From NCBI RefSeq assembly GCF_008711465.1, contig NZ_VXKQ01000018.1, forward strand, positions 1 to 64,000: a stretch of 64,000 bases of DNA, in the 5' to 3' direction. The notes under the pieces are model-generated. The model was not told the DNA's origin. It was given only the letters and a program-made list of their open reading frames with translations, and did no database searches. The position numbers and the translations under genes were made by a program. This document shows, piece by piece, positions 18,273-27,818 of the stretch (its first letter is position 1; each line of letters opens with the position of its first letter). This DNA is from Francisella sp. SYW-9 (GTDB taxonomy: Bacteria; Pseudomonadota; Gammaproteobacteria; Francisellales; Francisellaceae).

Positions 18273-20102
18273 ATGGGAAATATGATTGATAAAATAGACC
18301 TTAAATCTCAAGGTCCTGGAAGTCTTAGTGGTGAAATGTCAAGTAAAGAGAAAGTAACAACTCTTTATAAGAGGCTACTAGGTCAAGTTAAACATCTTTG
18401 GCACTTCTTAGTTTTAGCGGCAATAGGGAGTATATTTTTTTCAGCTGCTGATGCTTCAATGATATATTTAATAAACCCTATACTAAATTATGGTTTTGGT
18501 ACAGGTGGAAATGTAACAAAACAAAGTGCTAGTATTTTGATGTTAATGGGTGTGGGTATGGTTGGCCTATTAACATTAAGATCAATAGGATCTTTTTTAT
18601 CAAACTATTTTATAGGTTCATTAGGGCAGAAAGTTGTATATAAGTTTAGAAAAGATATTTATAAAAGATTTATGGACCTGCCGGCGACTTTCTTCGATAA
18701 GCATTCTTCTGGACAAATTATTTCAAGACTTTTATATAATGTTGATCAGGTTACAGAGGCTACATCAACAGCTATTATTACAGTAGTTCAGGATGGTACT
18801 TTTGTAATAGGTCTTATCATTGTGATGGTGGTATCAAGTTGGCAGCTATCTTTATTTTTGATAATAGTTGGGCCGTTTTTGGGCGTATTTATATCAATAA
18901 TAAATAAGAAGTTTAGATCTTTAAGTAGAAATACTCAGTCATCTATGGGTAATGTTACTCACACAGCTGAAGAGACTCTTAGAAATTACAAAGAAATAAG
19001 AATATTTGGTGCGCAAAAGAAACAGCAAAATAAATTTTTCAATAATCTTGACTACACGTATTCTCAGCAAATAAGAACAATTGCATTGGATTCTTTAACA
19101 TCTCCAGTTATTCAAATTATAGCTTCGCTTGTTTTAGCTCTTTCATTATTTACAATCGCTATTTTTGGTACTAATGCTGGAGGAGGTTCTTCTTGGCTGA
19201 CAGCAGGTTCATTTGCATCTTTCTTTGCAGCAGCTGCAGCTATTTTAAAACCGATTAAGAATCTTACCAAAGTGAACGTGGTTATCCAAAAAGCTGTTGC
19301 TGCGACTGAAGATATCTTTTATATCCTTGATTATCCAGGCGAAGAAGAAACTGGTAAAAAAGAGCTTAAGAAAGTCTCAGGTGACGTAAGTATTAAAGAT
19401 GTAAGTTTTGCATTTAGTACACTTAATGTTTTAAATGGAGTGAGTGTTGATATTAAATCTGGTGAGACAGTTGCATTTGTTGGTAAGTCAGGTAGTGGAA
19501 AAACTACACTTACAAGTATTATCTCAAGATTTTATACTCAGCATAAAGGCCAGATTTCTATTGATGGTGTAGATACTCGTGAATTATCACTTGAGAATTT
19601 GAGATCTCACTTATCAATGGTTTCTCAAAACGTTCATTTATTTGATGATACTGTTTATAATAATATTGCTTTTGGTTTATCAAGAGATGTTTCAGAAGAA
19701 GAAGTTGTCGATGTTCTTAAAAGAGCAAATGCATATGACTTTGTTCAAGAGTTGCCAGAAGGTATGCATACAAATATTGGTAATAATGGTTCTAAGCTAT
19801 CAGGTGGTCAAAGACAGAGGGTATCAATAGCAAGAGCCTTACTGAAAAATGCTCCAATATTAATATTTGATGAAGCTACTAGTGCTTTAGATAATGAGTC
19901 AGAAAGAGTTGTTCAGCAAGCACTTGAGAGCTTAACTAAATCATGTACAACAATAGTTGTGGCCCATAGATTAAGTACTGTTGAAAGTGCTGATAAGATT
20001 GTTGTTATGGATGGTGGAAAAGTTGTTGAATGTGGTAGGCATGAAGAACTCCTAGAACAAGGAGGACTTTACACAAGACTATATCAATCAGGACTTGAGT
20101 GA
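18273..20102 (+). CDS. msbA: Lipid A export ATP-binding/permease protein MsbA
   Basis: Homodimeric ABC exporter that flips lipid A-core across the inner membrane; 609 residues. The transmembrane domain with six helices spans about 35-345, followed by the nucleotide-binding domain: Walker A GKSGSGKT (404-411), signature LSGGQ (509-513), Walker B ILIFDE followed by ATSALD, and an H-loop VVAHRLST. A KFRKDIYKRFMDLP coupling region is also typical. The assignment over other ABC exporters rests on lpxK following 4 bases after the stop. The N-terminal about 30 residues are a polar extension compared with E. coli MsbA (582). Confidence 0.93.
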   Translation: MGNMIDKIDLKSQGPGSLSGEMSSKEKVTTLYKRLLGQVKHLWHFLVLAAIGSIFFSAADASMIYLINPILNYGFGTGGNVTKQSASILMLMGVGMVGLLTLRSIGSFLSNYFIGSLGQKVVYKFRKDIYKRFMDLPATFFDKHSSGQIISRLLYNVDQVTEATSTAIITVVQDGTFVIGLIIVMVVSSWQLSLFLIIVGPFLGVFISIINKKFRSLSRNTQSSMGNVTHTAEETLRNYKEIRIFGAQKKQQNKFFNNLDYTYSQQIRTIALDSLTSPVIQIIASLVLALSLFTIAIFGTNAGGGSSWLTAGSFASFFAAAAAILKPIKNLTKVNVVIQKAVAATEDIFYILDYPGEEETGKKELKKVSGDVSIKDVSFAFSTLNVLNGVSVDIKSGETVAFVGKSGSGKTTLTSIISRFYTQHKGQISIDGVDTRELSLENLRSHLSMVSQNVHLFDDTVYNNIAFGLSRDVSEEEVVDVLKRANAYDFVQELPEGMHTNIGNNGSKLSGGQRQRVSIARALLKNAPILIFDEATSALDNESERVVQQALESLTKSCTTIVVAHRLSTVESADKIVVMDGGKVVECGRHEELLEQGGLYTRLYQSGLE

Positions 20103-20106
20103 TTAG

Positions 20107-21069
20107 ATGGTAGATAAATTTTGGTATCAGAGAAACCCAAGTTTATTAAGCTTTATTCTAAAACCTATTTCTATTATTTTTTCAAAGGTTGCAGCTAATC
20201 GCAAAATTAAACAACAACAGAATCAATACAAATCAAAAATACCTATTGTTATCGTTGGTAATATATCTATTGGTGGCACAGGCAAAACACCTGTAGTCAG
20301 AAAGTTGGCTCAAGAATATTTAGCAAAAGGTAAAAAAACTGTAATTATTAGTCGAGGTTATGGAGCAAAAGCAGAAAATTACCCTTTTGAGGTTGATATA
20401 AATACTCCGGCTAATCAGTGTGGTGATGAGCCTGCAATGTTATATGATGCTCTAAAAGCTCAAGTTCCAATAATTATCTCTCCACAAAGAGTTGATTCAG
20501 TAAAGTATATTGAAGAAAAGTATCCAGATACTGATGTCATAATAAGTGATGATGGCTTGCAACATTATAAGCTAGCTCGGAATAAAGAAATAGTTGTTGT
20601 TGATGCCAGTAGAATGTTTGGTAATCAGCTATGTATCCCAGCTGGACCTTTAAGAGAACCTGTTGAAAGATTAAAGTCTGTTGATGAAGTTATTGTAATT
20701 GGAGATTGTTCTAAAGATGATCAAAATTATATAAAAAAGTATAACCAAAATATTACTTTAGATAAAATTGTTGCAACTGAATTTGTAAACCTTGTATCTG
20801 GTGAGAGATTTTCTAAAGATAGCTTTTTAGATAAGAAAGTTACAGCTATTGCAGGTATTGGTAATCCAGCTAAATTTTTTCAAACTCTAGTACAGAATAG
20901 TATTAAAATTGAGTCTAAAAAAATATTTAAAGATCACCATAAATTTGTACCAGAAGATTTTGCTGATATCAAAGATAATCAAATAGTTGTTATGACATAT
21001 AAAGATGCCATTAAGTGTAAATCTTTTGCTAAAGATAATTGGTGGTATTTAGATATAGAATTAAAATAA
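20107..21069 (+). CDS. lpxK: Tetraacyldisaccharide 4'-kinase
   Basis: Phosphorylates the 4' position of the tetraacylated lipid A disaccharide precursor; inner-membrane associated P-loop kinase, 320 residues, family length. The N-terminus [21 protein letters not shown] is a membrane-associating segment. The P-loop is [12 protein letters not shown] (51-62). [16 protein letters not shown] (catalytic Asp region) and AGPLREP follow in the usual order. It is translated just after msbA (4-base gap), as in many gammaproteobacteria. Start ATG at 20107. Confidence 0.95.
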   Translation: MVDKFWYQRNPSLLSFILKPISIIFSKVAANRKIKQQQNQYKSKIPIVIVGNISIGGTGKTPVVRKLAQEYLAKGKKTVIISRGYGAKAENYPFEVDINTPANQCGDEPAMLYDALKAQVPIIISPQRVDSVKYIEEKYPDTDVIISDDGLQHYKLARNKEIVVVDASRMFGNQLCIPAGPLREPVERLKSVDEVIVIGDCSKDDQNYIKKYNQNITLDKIVATEFVNLVSGERFSKDSFLDKKVTAIAGIGNPAKFFQTLVQNSIKIESKKIFKDHHKFVPEDFADIKDNQIVVMTYKDAIKCKSFAKDNWWYLDIELK

Positions 21070-21163
21070 TACTCTTATAGTTGCTGTAATAATCTAGTTC
21101 CTGAGAGAATAAATAGATATTATCGCTAGCAAGATAGCCATATATTTCTAAATTATCAATAGT

Positions 21164-22150
21164 ATGAGAATTGCTAACACAGATAAGATTGCTGTTTCAG
21201 GAGCTGGTGTTTCTGGTTTGTGTGTAGCTATTATTTTGTTGTCTAAAGGTTTTGATATTACTATTTTTGAAGAAGGCTCCCAACTTAGAAAGGATGGTGG
21301 CTGTATTCAAACCCCTTCTAGTTTTATAAAGTATTTTGATGTGTTGGGTGTAAAAACAGAGTTTTTAACAAAGGCTCTTGATTGTGGCTATATATTATCT
21401 AACCATAGAGAATTATTATTTATGGATAATATAAGAGCTTTGGATAATATTAAGTCCTTTATTAATCAGAGGATATATAGTATTTCACGTAGAGACTTGT
21501 ATGACATACTTCTAAATAAGGTTAACCAACTAAATTCTAACTGTATTAGAACTTCAGCTTCTGTACAGAGTTTTGTAGAGACCGACAAGAGTGTCTCTTT
21601 ATATTTTAAGGATTCAGAACAAATTGAGTGCGATTTTATTATAGGTGCTGATGGCGTGAGGTCAAATATACGCAAATCATTAATGGATATTCATGTTATA
21701 AAAAATCCTAAAATAGGATTCTGGTATACGAATTTAAAATTACCAGAAAAATATAATCTTGGTTCATACAGCAAGCCTCATTTGTATTCTGATACGAATA
21801 GTAAAGATTGGATTTATACTTTGCCTGTGTTTTTTAGTAATGATTTATATTTGGTAGTTTTTGCTATAATAAATGATAAAGATTTTGGGAGTTATGAAAC
21901 TAGTAATAAAGTTATGCTAGGAGACTTTATAGATAATTTTAAAAATTTGGATTCATACATAAAAGAGTTACTTAAAAATGATATAAATAATTATTATGGC
22001 TATAATTTCTTGGAAGAGAGAGTGATTCAGGATAAAAAATCACAAAAAGCTATGCTTGTTGGCGATGCGGATAAGTCGTATGTTAGCTTTATTGGTTTTG
22101 GTACTGCAATGGCTATTAAAAACACAGTTGAAAAAATACAAAAGCTTTAA
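21164..22150 (+). CDS. FAD-dependent monooxygenase-like protein, 3' end apparently decayed
   Basis: PHBH-fold flavoprotein (UbiH/aromatic hydroxylase-like). The FAD-binding GAGVSG (13-18), acidic E36 after the second strand, the DG motif GADGVRS (161-167) and the GD motif LVGDADKSY (298-306) are present. At 328 residues it is short (family about 370-400): it stops soon after the GD motif at AIKNTVEKIQKL, where relatives continue through one or two more helices. Past the stop another frame reads ALKESLRK and, further on, a coding-like stretch KKDKYNLNFAKLEKE before a TAA, suggesting lost frame. It may be inactive. The substrate is unknown and the gene stands alone between lpxK and polA. Confidence 0.65.
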   Translation: MRIANTDKIAVSGAGVSGLCVAIILLSKGFDITIFEEGSQLRKDGGCIQTPSSFIKYFDVLGVKTEFLTKALDCGYILSNHRELLFMDNIRALDNIKSFINQRIYSISRRDLYDILLNKVNQLNSNCIRTSASVQSFVETDKSVSLYFKDSEQIECDFIIGADGVRSNIRKSLMDIHVIKNPKIGFWYTNLKLPEKYNLGSYSKPHLYSDTNSKDWIYTLPVFFSNDLYLVVFAIINDKDFGSYETSNKVMLGDFIDNFKNLDSYIKELLKNDINNYYGYNFLEERVIQDKKSQKAMLVGDADKSYVSFIGFGTAMAIKNTVEKIQKL

Positions 22151-22289
22151 AAGAGAGTTTAAGAAAATAAAATTAGTCATGCCGTAAAAAAGATAAATAT
22201 AATTTGAACTTTGCTAAGCTTGAAAAAGAAATTACTCCTGAATAAGTGATAATATTATATTGTGTGATTAATGGTTATAATCGATTTGC

Positions 22290-22295
22290 TATACT
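22290..22295 (+). promoter_or_regulatory. Candidate extended -10 promoter of polA
   Basis: TATACT preceded by TGC (an extended -10, TGnTATACT) about 59 bases before the polA ATG. The -35 region is weak. The region 22151-22353 contains no gene beyond the decayed tail of the FAD protein. Confidence 0.4.
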
Positions 22296-22353
22296 ATGTT
22301 AGATATATTACTATTTACATTGATATAAATATAAATATTCTAAAAAAACTTCT

Positions 22354-25044
22354 ATGCAAAAAATAGTTCTAGTTGACGGCTCATCTTATTTATTTAGAGC
22401 CTACCATGCCTTACCAAACCTTTCTAACAGTCAAGGAGCGCCAACAGGGGCTATTCTTGGAGTGATTAATATGCTCAAGAAATTACCAGCGATATATGAA
22501 ACAGATTATGTTGCGGTAGTTTTCGATCCAAAGGGTAAAAACTTTCGCCATGAAATGTATCCTGAATATAAAGCTAATCGTAAAGCTATGGATGATGAGC
22601 TAAGAGTGCAGATTCAGCCTCTTCATGATATTATCAAAAAGATGGGCTACCCACTTATTATAAAAGATGGTGTTGAGGCTGATGATGTTATTGGGACATT
22701 AGCAAAAGATTTAGAGTTACAAGGTTATGATGTAGTAATTTCTACGGGTGATAAAGATATGGCTCAATTAGTCACTGAAAAAGTGGTGCTTTATGACTCA
22801 ATGAAGAATGTAACTACGGATATATCCGGAGTTTTAGATAAGTATCAAATTAGACCGGATCAGATAATAGATTACTTAGCTCTTATGGGTGACTCATCGG
22901 ATAATATACCTGGAGTACCTAAAGTTGGTCCTAAAACAGCAGTTAAATGGCTACAACAGTATGAAAATATTGATGGCGTCATAGAGAATGCTAGTAAGAT
23001 AAAAGGAAAAGTAGGTGAGAATTTACGTAATAATATTGAACTTTTAAAACTCTCCTATCAATTAGCAACAATTAAGTGTGACCTTGATCTTAGTCTAACT
23101 ATAGATGATCTTAAGTGTCAAAAGGCAGATACAGAATATCTGGCAGATGCTTTTACTCTGTATGAATTTAATTCGTTACTTAGAAGCTTAAATGTAGAAG
23201 CTAAACCTGCTTCAGATAAAACACAGCCTGAATCTATAGAGGTTGATTATAAAACTGTTACATCACAACAAGAGCTAGATAATTTAATAGTAGAGCTAAA
23301 AAATAGCGATACTTTTGCTTTTGATACAGAGACAGACTCTTTAAATACTTATGAAGCTAACTTAGTTGGCCTATCTTTTTGTGCTAATGAGGGTAAGGCT
23401 TATTATATCCCCGTGCAACATAGATATTTAGGTGTTCCACAACAGCTTAAATTAAATGTGGTATTAGAGAACTTAAAACTAATATTTGCAGATTCTAAAA
23501 AAGCTAAAGTTGCACATAACTTTAAGTTTGATGAAAAGGTGTTATCAAAGTATGGGATTGATATTAAGGGTCAGATCCATGATACGATGATTATGGCTTA
23601 TGTGCTAAAAAGTAGTGGTAAGCATGATATGGATAGCCTTTCTAAAGAGCACCTTGATATTACACCAGTACCTTATAGTGAGATAGCCGGTACAGGTAGA
23701 AAACAACAAACTTTAGATCAAATAGAGATTGAAAAAGTTGCTAAATATGCTGCTGAAGATGCAGATATTACCTTTAGGCTTTTTAACCATTTTGATAGTT
23801 TACTTAAAAAAGAAAAAGTCCTTTACGAACTATACTCAGAAGTTGAGATGCCTCTAACTCTTATTCTTAATAATATGGAAAAGATAGGTGTAAAAATTGA
23901 TGCTAATAAGCTGATTGAGCAAAGTGCAAACCTTGAGAAAAGCATAACTGAGATTCAAGAGCAGTGCTATAAGCTTGCAGGGTCAGAGTTTAACTTATCA
24001 TCTCCTGTGCAATTAAGAGAGATTCTTTTTGAAAAGATGGAGATTCCAGCTGTTAAGAAAACAGCAAAAGGACAAGCTTCAACATCTGAAGAGGTATTAG
24101 TGCAATTAGCTGAAGAATATGAGATCGCGGAATTAATTATGAAATATCGTCATTTATCGAAGCTAAAAAATACCTATACTGATAAGCTTCCTAAAATACT
24201 AGATACTAATTCAAGGGCTCATACTTCATATAATCAAACAGGAACTGTTACAGGGAGGTTGTCATCTTCTGATCCAAACTTACAAAATATACCAATCAAA
24301 AGTCCAGAGGGTCGTAAAATTAGACAAGCTTTTATTGCTGAAGAAGGCTATTGTGTAGTTGCTGCAGATTACTCACAGATTGAGCTTAGAATCATGGCGC
24401 ATTTATCAAAAGATGAAAATCTTCTAAAAGCTTTTAATGAAGGATTAGATATCCACAGTGCAACAGCTGCTGAGGTTTTGGGTATTGATATGGATGAAGT
24501 TACAAGTGAGCAAAGAAGAAGAGCAAAGGCTATTAACTTTGGTCTTATTTATGGTATGAGTGCTTTTGGTTTAGCAAGACAGCTTGAAATACCACGAGCA
24601 GAAGCTCAAGAATATATAGATGTGTATTTTAATCGCTATCCAAAAGTTAAAGAATATATGACTACAGCAAAAGAGTTTGCTAAAAAAAATGGTTATGTTG
24701 AAACAATACTTGGGCGTAGGCTGTATTTGCCAGAGATTAGCTCAAAAAATGTAATGCAAAGAAATGCGGCTGAAAGAGCCGCTATCAATGCACCAATGCA
24801 AGGAACTGCTGCGGATATTATAAAAAAAGCAATGATAGAGGTTAACACTATGATTTCACAGGAGTATAATAGCCAAGTTAAAATGGTAATGCAGGTTCAT
24901 GATGAATTGGTCTTTGAGATTCAAAGGACTAAAGTTGAAGAAATCTCTGCAAAAATAAAAGGTATAATGGAAGAAGCTGTCAAGCTAAGTGTACCTTTAG
25001 AGGTCAATGTCGATACTGGTGATAACTGGGATCAGGCACATTAA
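22354..25044 (+). CDS. polA: DNA polymerase I
   Basis: Repair and Okazaki-fragment polymerase, 896 residues (E. coli 928). An N-terminal 5'-nuclease domain (about 1-290; GSSYLFRAYHA, GVEADDVIGTLA, GDSSDNIPGV) is followed by a 3'-5' exonuclease domain with its DxE pair intact (D324 and E326 in FAFDTETDS). The C-terminal polymerase has TGRLSSSDPNLQNIP, catalytic D672 in DYSQIELR, the O-helix RRRAKAINFGLIYG, and catalytic D850 in QVHDELVFE. Both exonuclease activities and polymerase activity are therefore expected. Eighteen bases separate it from coaX. Confidence 0.97.
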   Translation: MQKIVLVDGSSYLFRAYHALPNLSNSQGAPTGAILGVINMLKKLPAIYETDYVAVVFDPKGKNFRHEMYPEYKANRKAMDDELRVQIQPLHDIIKKMGYPLIIKDGVEADDVIGTLAKDLELQGYDVVISTGDKDMAQLVTEKVVLYDSMKNVTTDISGVLDKYQIRPDQIIDYLALMGDSSDNIPGVPKVGPKTAVKWLQQYENIDGVIENASKIKGKVGENLRNNIELLKLSYQLATIKCDLDLSLTIDDLKCQKADTEYLADAFTLYEFNSLLRSLNVEAKPASDKTQPESIEVDYKTVTSQQELDNLIVELKNSDTFAFDTETDSLNTYEANLVGLSFCANEGKAYYIPVQHRYLGVPQQLKLNVVLENLKLIFADSKKAKVAHNFKFDEKVLSKYGIDIKGQIHDTMIMAYVLKSSGKHDMDSLSKEHLDITPVPYSEIAGTGRKQQTLDQIEIEKVAKYAAEDADITFRLFNHFDSLLKKEKVLYELYSEVEMPLTLILNNMEKIGVKIDANKLIEQSANLEKSITEIQEQCYKLAGSEFNLSSPVQLREILFEKMEIPAVKKTAKGQASTSEEVLVQLAEEYEIAELIMKYRHLSKLKNTYTDKLPKILDTNSRAHTSYNQTGTVTGRLSSSDPNLQNIPIKSPEGRKIRQAFIAEEGYCVVAADYSQIELRIMAHLSKDENLLKAFNEGLDIHSATAAEVLGIDMDEVTSEQRRRAKAINFGLIYGMSAFGLARQLEIPRAEAQEYIDVYFNRYPKVKEYMTTAKEFAKKNGYVETILGRRLYLPEISSKNVMQRNAAERAAINAPMQGTAADIIKKAMIEVNTMISQEYNSQVKMVMQVHDELVFEIQRTKVEEISAKIKGIMEEAVKLSVPLEVNVDTGDNWDQAH

Positions 25045-25062
25045 TATATATTAGGATTTATT

Positions 25063-25830
25063 ATGCTACTAGTAATGGATGTAGGTAACTCTCATATACA
25101 TATTGGAGTTTTTGAAGGCGAGCAAATAGTTAGTCAAATTAGATATTCAACTTCATCGGTTGATTCAACTTCTGATCAGATGGGCGTTTTCTTGAGACAA
25201 GCTTTGAGAGAGAACTCTGTAGATTTAAATAAAATAGATGGTTGTGCGATATCTTCTGTAGTACCTCACTTAAATTATTCACTGGGATCTGCGGTCATAA
25301 AGTATTTTGATATAAAACCATTTTTTATTAGTATGGACAATACTGGTCTTGATATGTCAGCAGTTGAAGCTCATCAAGTAGGGGCTGATCGGATTGCTAG
25401 TTGTATTGGAGCTTTGGCAGATCACCCAGATAGAGATTTACTAATAATAGACCTAGGAACAGCAACGACTTTTGATGTTGTTACTAAAAATAGAAAGTAT
25501 CTAAGTGGCTCTATTATGCCAGGGGTTAAGCTTTCGCTAAATGCATTATGTCAAGGAGCTTCTCAGTTATCATCGGTAACTATTGTAAAACCAGAGGTTG
25601 CTATTGGTTATGATACAAAAACTAATATTCGTTCAGGACTATATTATGGACACTTAGGTGCACTGAGAGAACTTAAAAATAAAACTTTAGAAGAGTTAGA
25701 TAGTGATAATGTGTATACTATAGCAACTGGTGGATTTGCTAGTTTATTTAAAGATGAAGGTATTTTTGATGAAGTATCTCCTGATTTAATCTTACGTGGA
25801 ATCAGAATCGCGTTTTTAGAGAATAATTAA
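25063..25830 (+). CDS. coaX: Type III pantothenate kinase
   Basis: First step of coenzyme A synthesis, pantothenate to 4'-phosphopantothenate, by the CoaA-unrelated ASKHA-fold enzyme. 255 residues, family length. Motifs: phosphate-1 DVGNSHIHIG (6-15), GADRIA (107-112) with the catalytic D109, and DLGTATTFD (130-138). Type III enzymes typically need a monovalent cation and are not feedback-inhibited by CoA. It follows polA by 18 bases and precedes deoB by 18 bases, so these may share a transcript. Confidence 0.94.
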   Translation: MLLVMDVGNSHIHIGVFEGEQIVSQIRYSTSSVDSTSDQMGVFLRQALRENSVDLNKIDGCAISSVVPHLNYSLGSAVIKYFDIKPFFISMDNTGLDMSAVEAHQVGADRIASCIGALADHPDRDLLIIDLGTATTFDVVTKNRKYLSGSIMPGVKLSLNALCQGASQLSSVTIVKPEVAIGYDTKTNIRSGLYYGHLGALRELKNKTLEELDSDNVYTIATGGFASLFKDEGIFDEVSPDLILRGIRIAFLENN

Positions 25831-25848
25831 AATTAAAAGGTTTTATAA

Positions 25849-27087
25849 ATGTTAAAAAATAAAAAAGTAGTTGTTCTATTGTTTGACTCATTTGGTATAG
25901 GTCAAGCACCTGATGCGTTGCAGTTTGGTGATCAGGGTTCAGATACCTTAGGTCATATTGTTGAGCATTTTAGTAAAAATGGTATGAGTATTAAGTTACC
26001 AAATCTATCAAAAAGAGGGCTTAAAGCAGCAGCTGAGCATAATAGAAGTGCTCCATTATCTCAAGATATTTCTGTGACTGATAATATTATAAGCTCAAAA
26101 TATGGCTATTGTGCTGAAATAAGTAGAGGTAAAGATACTCCTAGTGGGCATTGGGAGCTTGCAGGTGTGCCAGTTATGTTTGACTGGTATTATTTCACGG
26201 CAAAAGAAGATCAAAGTTGTTTTGATCAAGAGTTTATAGATAAATGGGTTGAAAAAGCCGAGCTTAAAGATGGCTTTATAGATGCAGGACATGCATCAGG
26301 TACTGAGGTTCTTAAAGAGCATGGCTGTGAAAGTTGTGTAACTAAAAAGCCTATAGTGTATACATCGGCAGATAGTGTTTTTCAGGTGGCTGCGCATGAA
26401 GACTATTTTGGTTTAGATAAGCTTTTAGAAATCTGTAAAATTGCTAGAGAAATTCTTGATGAAATGGGCATGAAGGTTGGTAGAGTTATTGCACGTCCAT
26501 TTATTGGAGAATCTGCTGACGAGTATGTTCGTACAGGTAATCGTAAGGATTTCTCAATTCTACCGCCAGCACCGACTTTATTGGATAAGCTAAAGCAAGC
26601 TGGTGGAAAAGTTGTTTCGATTGGTAAAATTGCCGATATTTATGCAAATCAAGGTATTAGTAAACAGCTTAAAGCAACAGGTTTAGAAGAACTTTTTGAT
26701 AAAACAGTATCAGAATATAAGTTAGCGAAAGCAAATACACTTATATTTACTAATTTTGTTGATTTAGATTCAAGTTATGGACATCGTAGAAACCCTAAAG
26801 GATATGGTAAGGCTTTAGAATATTTAGATGCAAGAATTCCTGATTTAGATGACCTTTTAGATGATAATACTATTGTCATATTAGCAGCAGATCATGGCTG
26901 TGATCCAACAGCACCCGGTTCTGATCACACAAGAGAATGTGTGCCATTTTTGCTTTGGGGTAAAAATATAGAATCTGAGTTTATTGGTCAAAGAGATACT
27001 TTTGCAGATATTGGTCAAAGTATAGCGGACTTTATGGGTATTGAGGCATTAGATTTTGGTAAATCAATCTTTAAGAAGAGCAAATGA
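25849..27087 (+). CDS. deoB: Phosphopentomutase
   Basis: Interconverts (deoxy)ribose 1- and 5-phosphates in nucleoside breakdown; Mn-dependent alkaline-phosphatase superfamily, 412 residues (E. coli 407). Metal-site residues visible are D13 in LLFDSFGIGQ, the phosphorylated T97 in GKDTPSGHWE, and ADHGCDP and SDHTRE near the C-terminus. Its stop overlaps the deoC start by 4 bases (ATGA type), and a nucleoside transporter follows, giving an uptake and breakdown unit. No deoA or deoD phosphorylase gene is in the window. Confidence 0.95.
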   Translation: MLKNKKVVVLLFDSFGIGQAPDALQFGDQGSDTLGHIVEHFSKNGMSIKLPNLSKRGLKAAAEHNRSAPLSQDISVTDNIISSKYGYCAEISRGKDTPSGHWELAGVPVMFDWYYFTAKEDQSCFDQEFIDKWVEKAELKDGFIDAGHASGTEVLKEHGCESCVTKKPIVYTSADSVFQVAAHEDYFGLDKLLEICKIAREILDEMGMKVGRVIARPFIGESADEYVRTGNRKDFSILPPAPTLLDKLKQAGGKVVSIGKIADIYANQGISKQLKATGLEELFDKTVSEYKLAKANTLIFTNFVDLDSSYGHRRNPKGYGKALEYLDARIPDLDDLLDDNTIVILAADHGCDPTAPGSDHTRECVPFLLWGKNIESEFIGQRDTFADIGQSIADFMGIEALDFGKSIFKKSK

Positions 27088-27818
27088 TTAGTAAAGAAAA
27101 AATAGTATCACTTATGGACTTGACGCTATTGGGTGATAACGATACAGATACAGACATTCTTAAACTATGTTCTAAAGCTAGAAACTCTCTAGGAAGTGTT
27201 GCAGCTTTATGTGTATACAAAGAGTTTATTCCTGTAGTTAAAAAAGAGCTTGGTGCGGACTTTAAAGTTGCTACTGTAGTTAATTTTCCAAAAGGTAATG
27301 CTAATTTAGAGGATGTGCTTAGTGAAACAAAACAAGCCTTAACTCTAGGTGCTGATGAGATTGATTTAGTTATAGACTACAAAGAATATATTGAGAAAGG
27401 TAGCTCTGAAAAATCACAAGACATGGTTTCACAAGTTAAAAAACTTTGTAATGATAAGACTCTCAAAGTGATAATAGAGTCAGGAGAGCTTCAGTCATCA
27501 GATCTTATTGAAAAAGTATCATCGGATGCTGTAAGTTCAGGAGCAGACTTTATAAAGACTTCAACTGGGAAGACTAATGTAGGAGCAACACTTGAAGCTG
27601 CTGAAACTATGTTAAAGGTTATTAAAAAGTTAAATCAAGAAGTAGGATTTAAGGCATCTGGTGGGATAAGGAATTGCTCGCAAGCAGTTGCATATGCTGA
27701 ATTAGCTGATAAGATACTCAGCAATAATTATGTAAATCCAAGAACTTTTAGATTTGGTGTAAGTGGTCTTTTGGACAACTTATTAAATAACGTAGGGCAA
27801 GAAAATAATGATTACTAA
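27084..27818 (+). CDS. deoC: Deoxyribose-phosphate aldolase
   Basis: Class I aldolase splitting 2-deoxyribose 5-phosphate to glyceraldehyde 3-phosphate and acetaldehyde; 244 residues. The Schiff-base lysine is K158 in FIKTSTGK, the second lysine is K190 in FKASGGIRN, and the acid Asp lies in DEIDLVIDY (91-99). It overlaps deoB by 4 bases and the next gene by 11 bases, so translation is coupled. The product feeds nucleoside-derived carbon into glycolysis. Confidence 0.94.
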   Translation: MISKEKIVSLMDLTLLGDNDTDTDILKLCSKARNSLGSVAALCVYKEFIPVVKKELGADFKVATVVNFPKGNANLEDVLSETKQALTLGADEIDLVIDYKEYIEKGSSEKSQDMVSQVKKLCNDKTLKVIIESGELQSSDLIEKVSSDAVSSGADFIKTSTGKTNVGATLEAAETMLKVIKKLNQEVGFKASGGIRNCSQAVAYAELADKILSNNYVNPRTFRFGVSGLLDNLLNNVGQENNDY

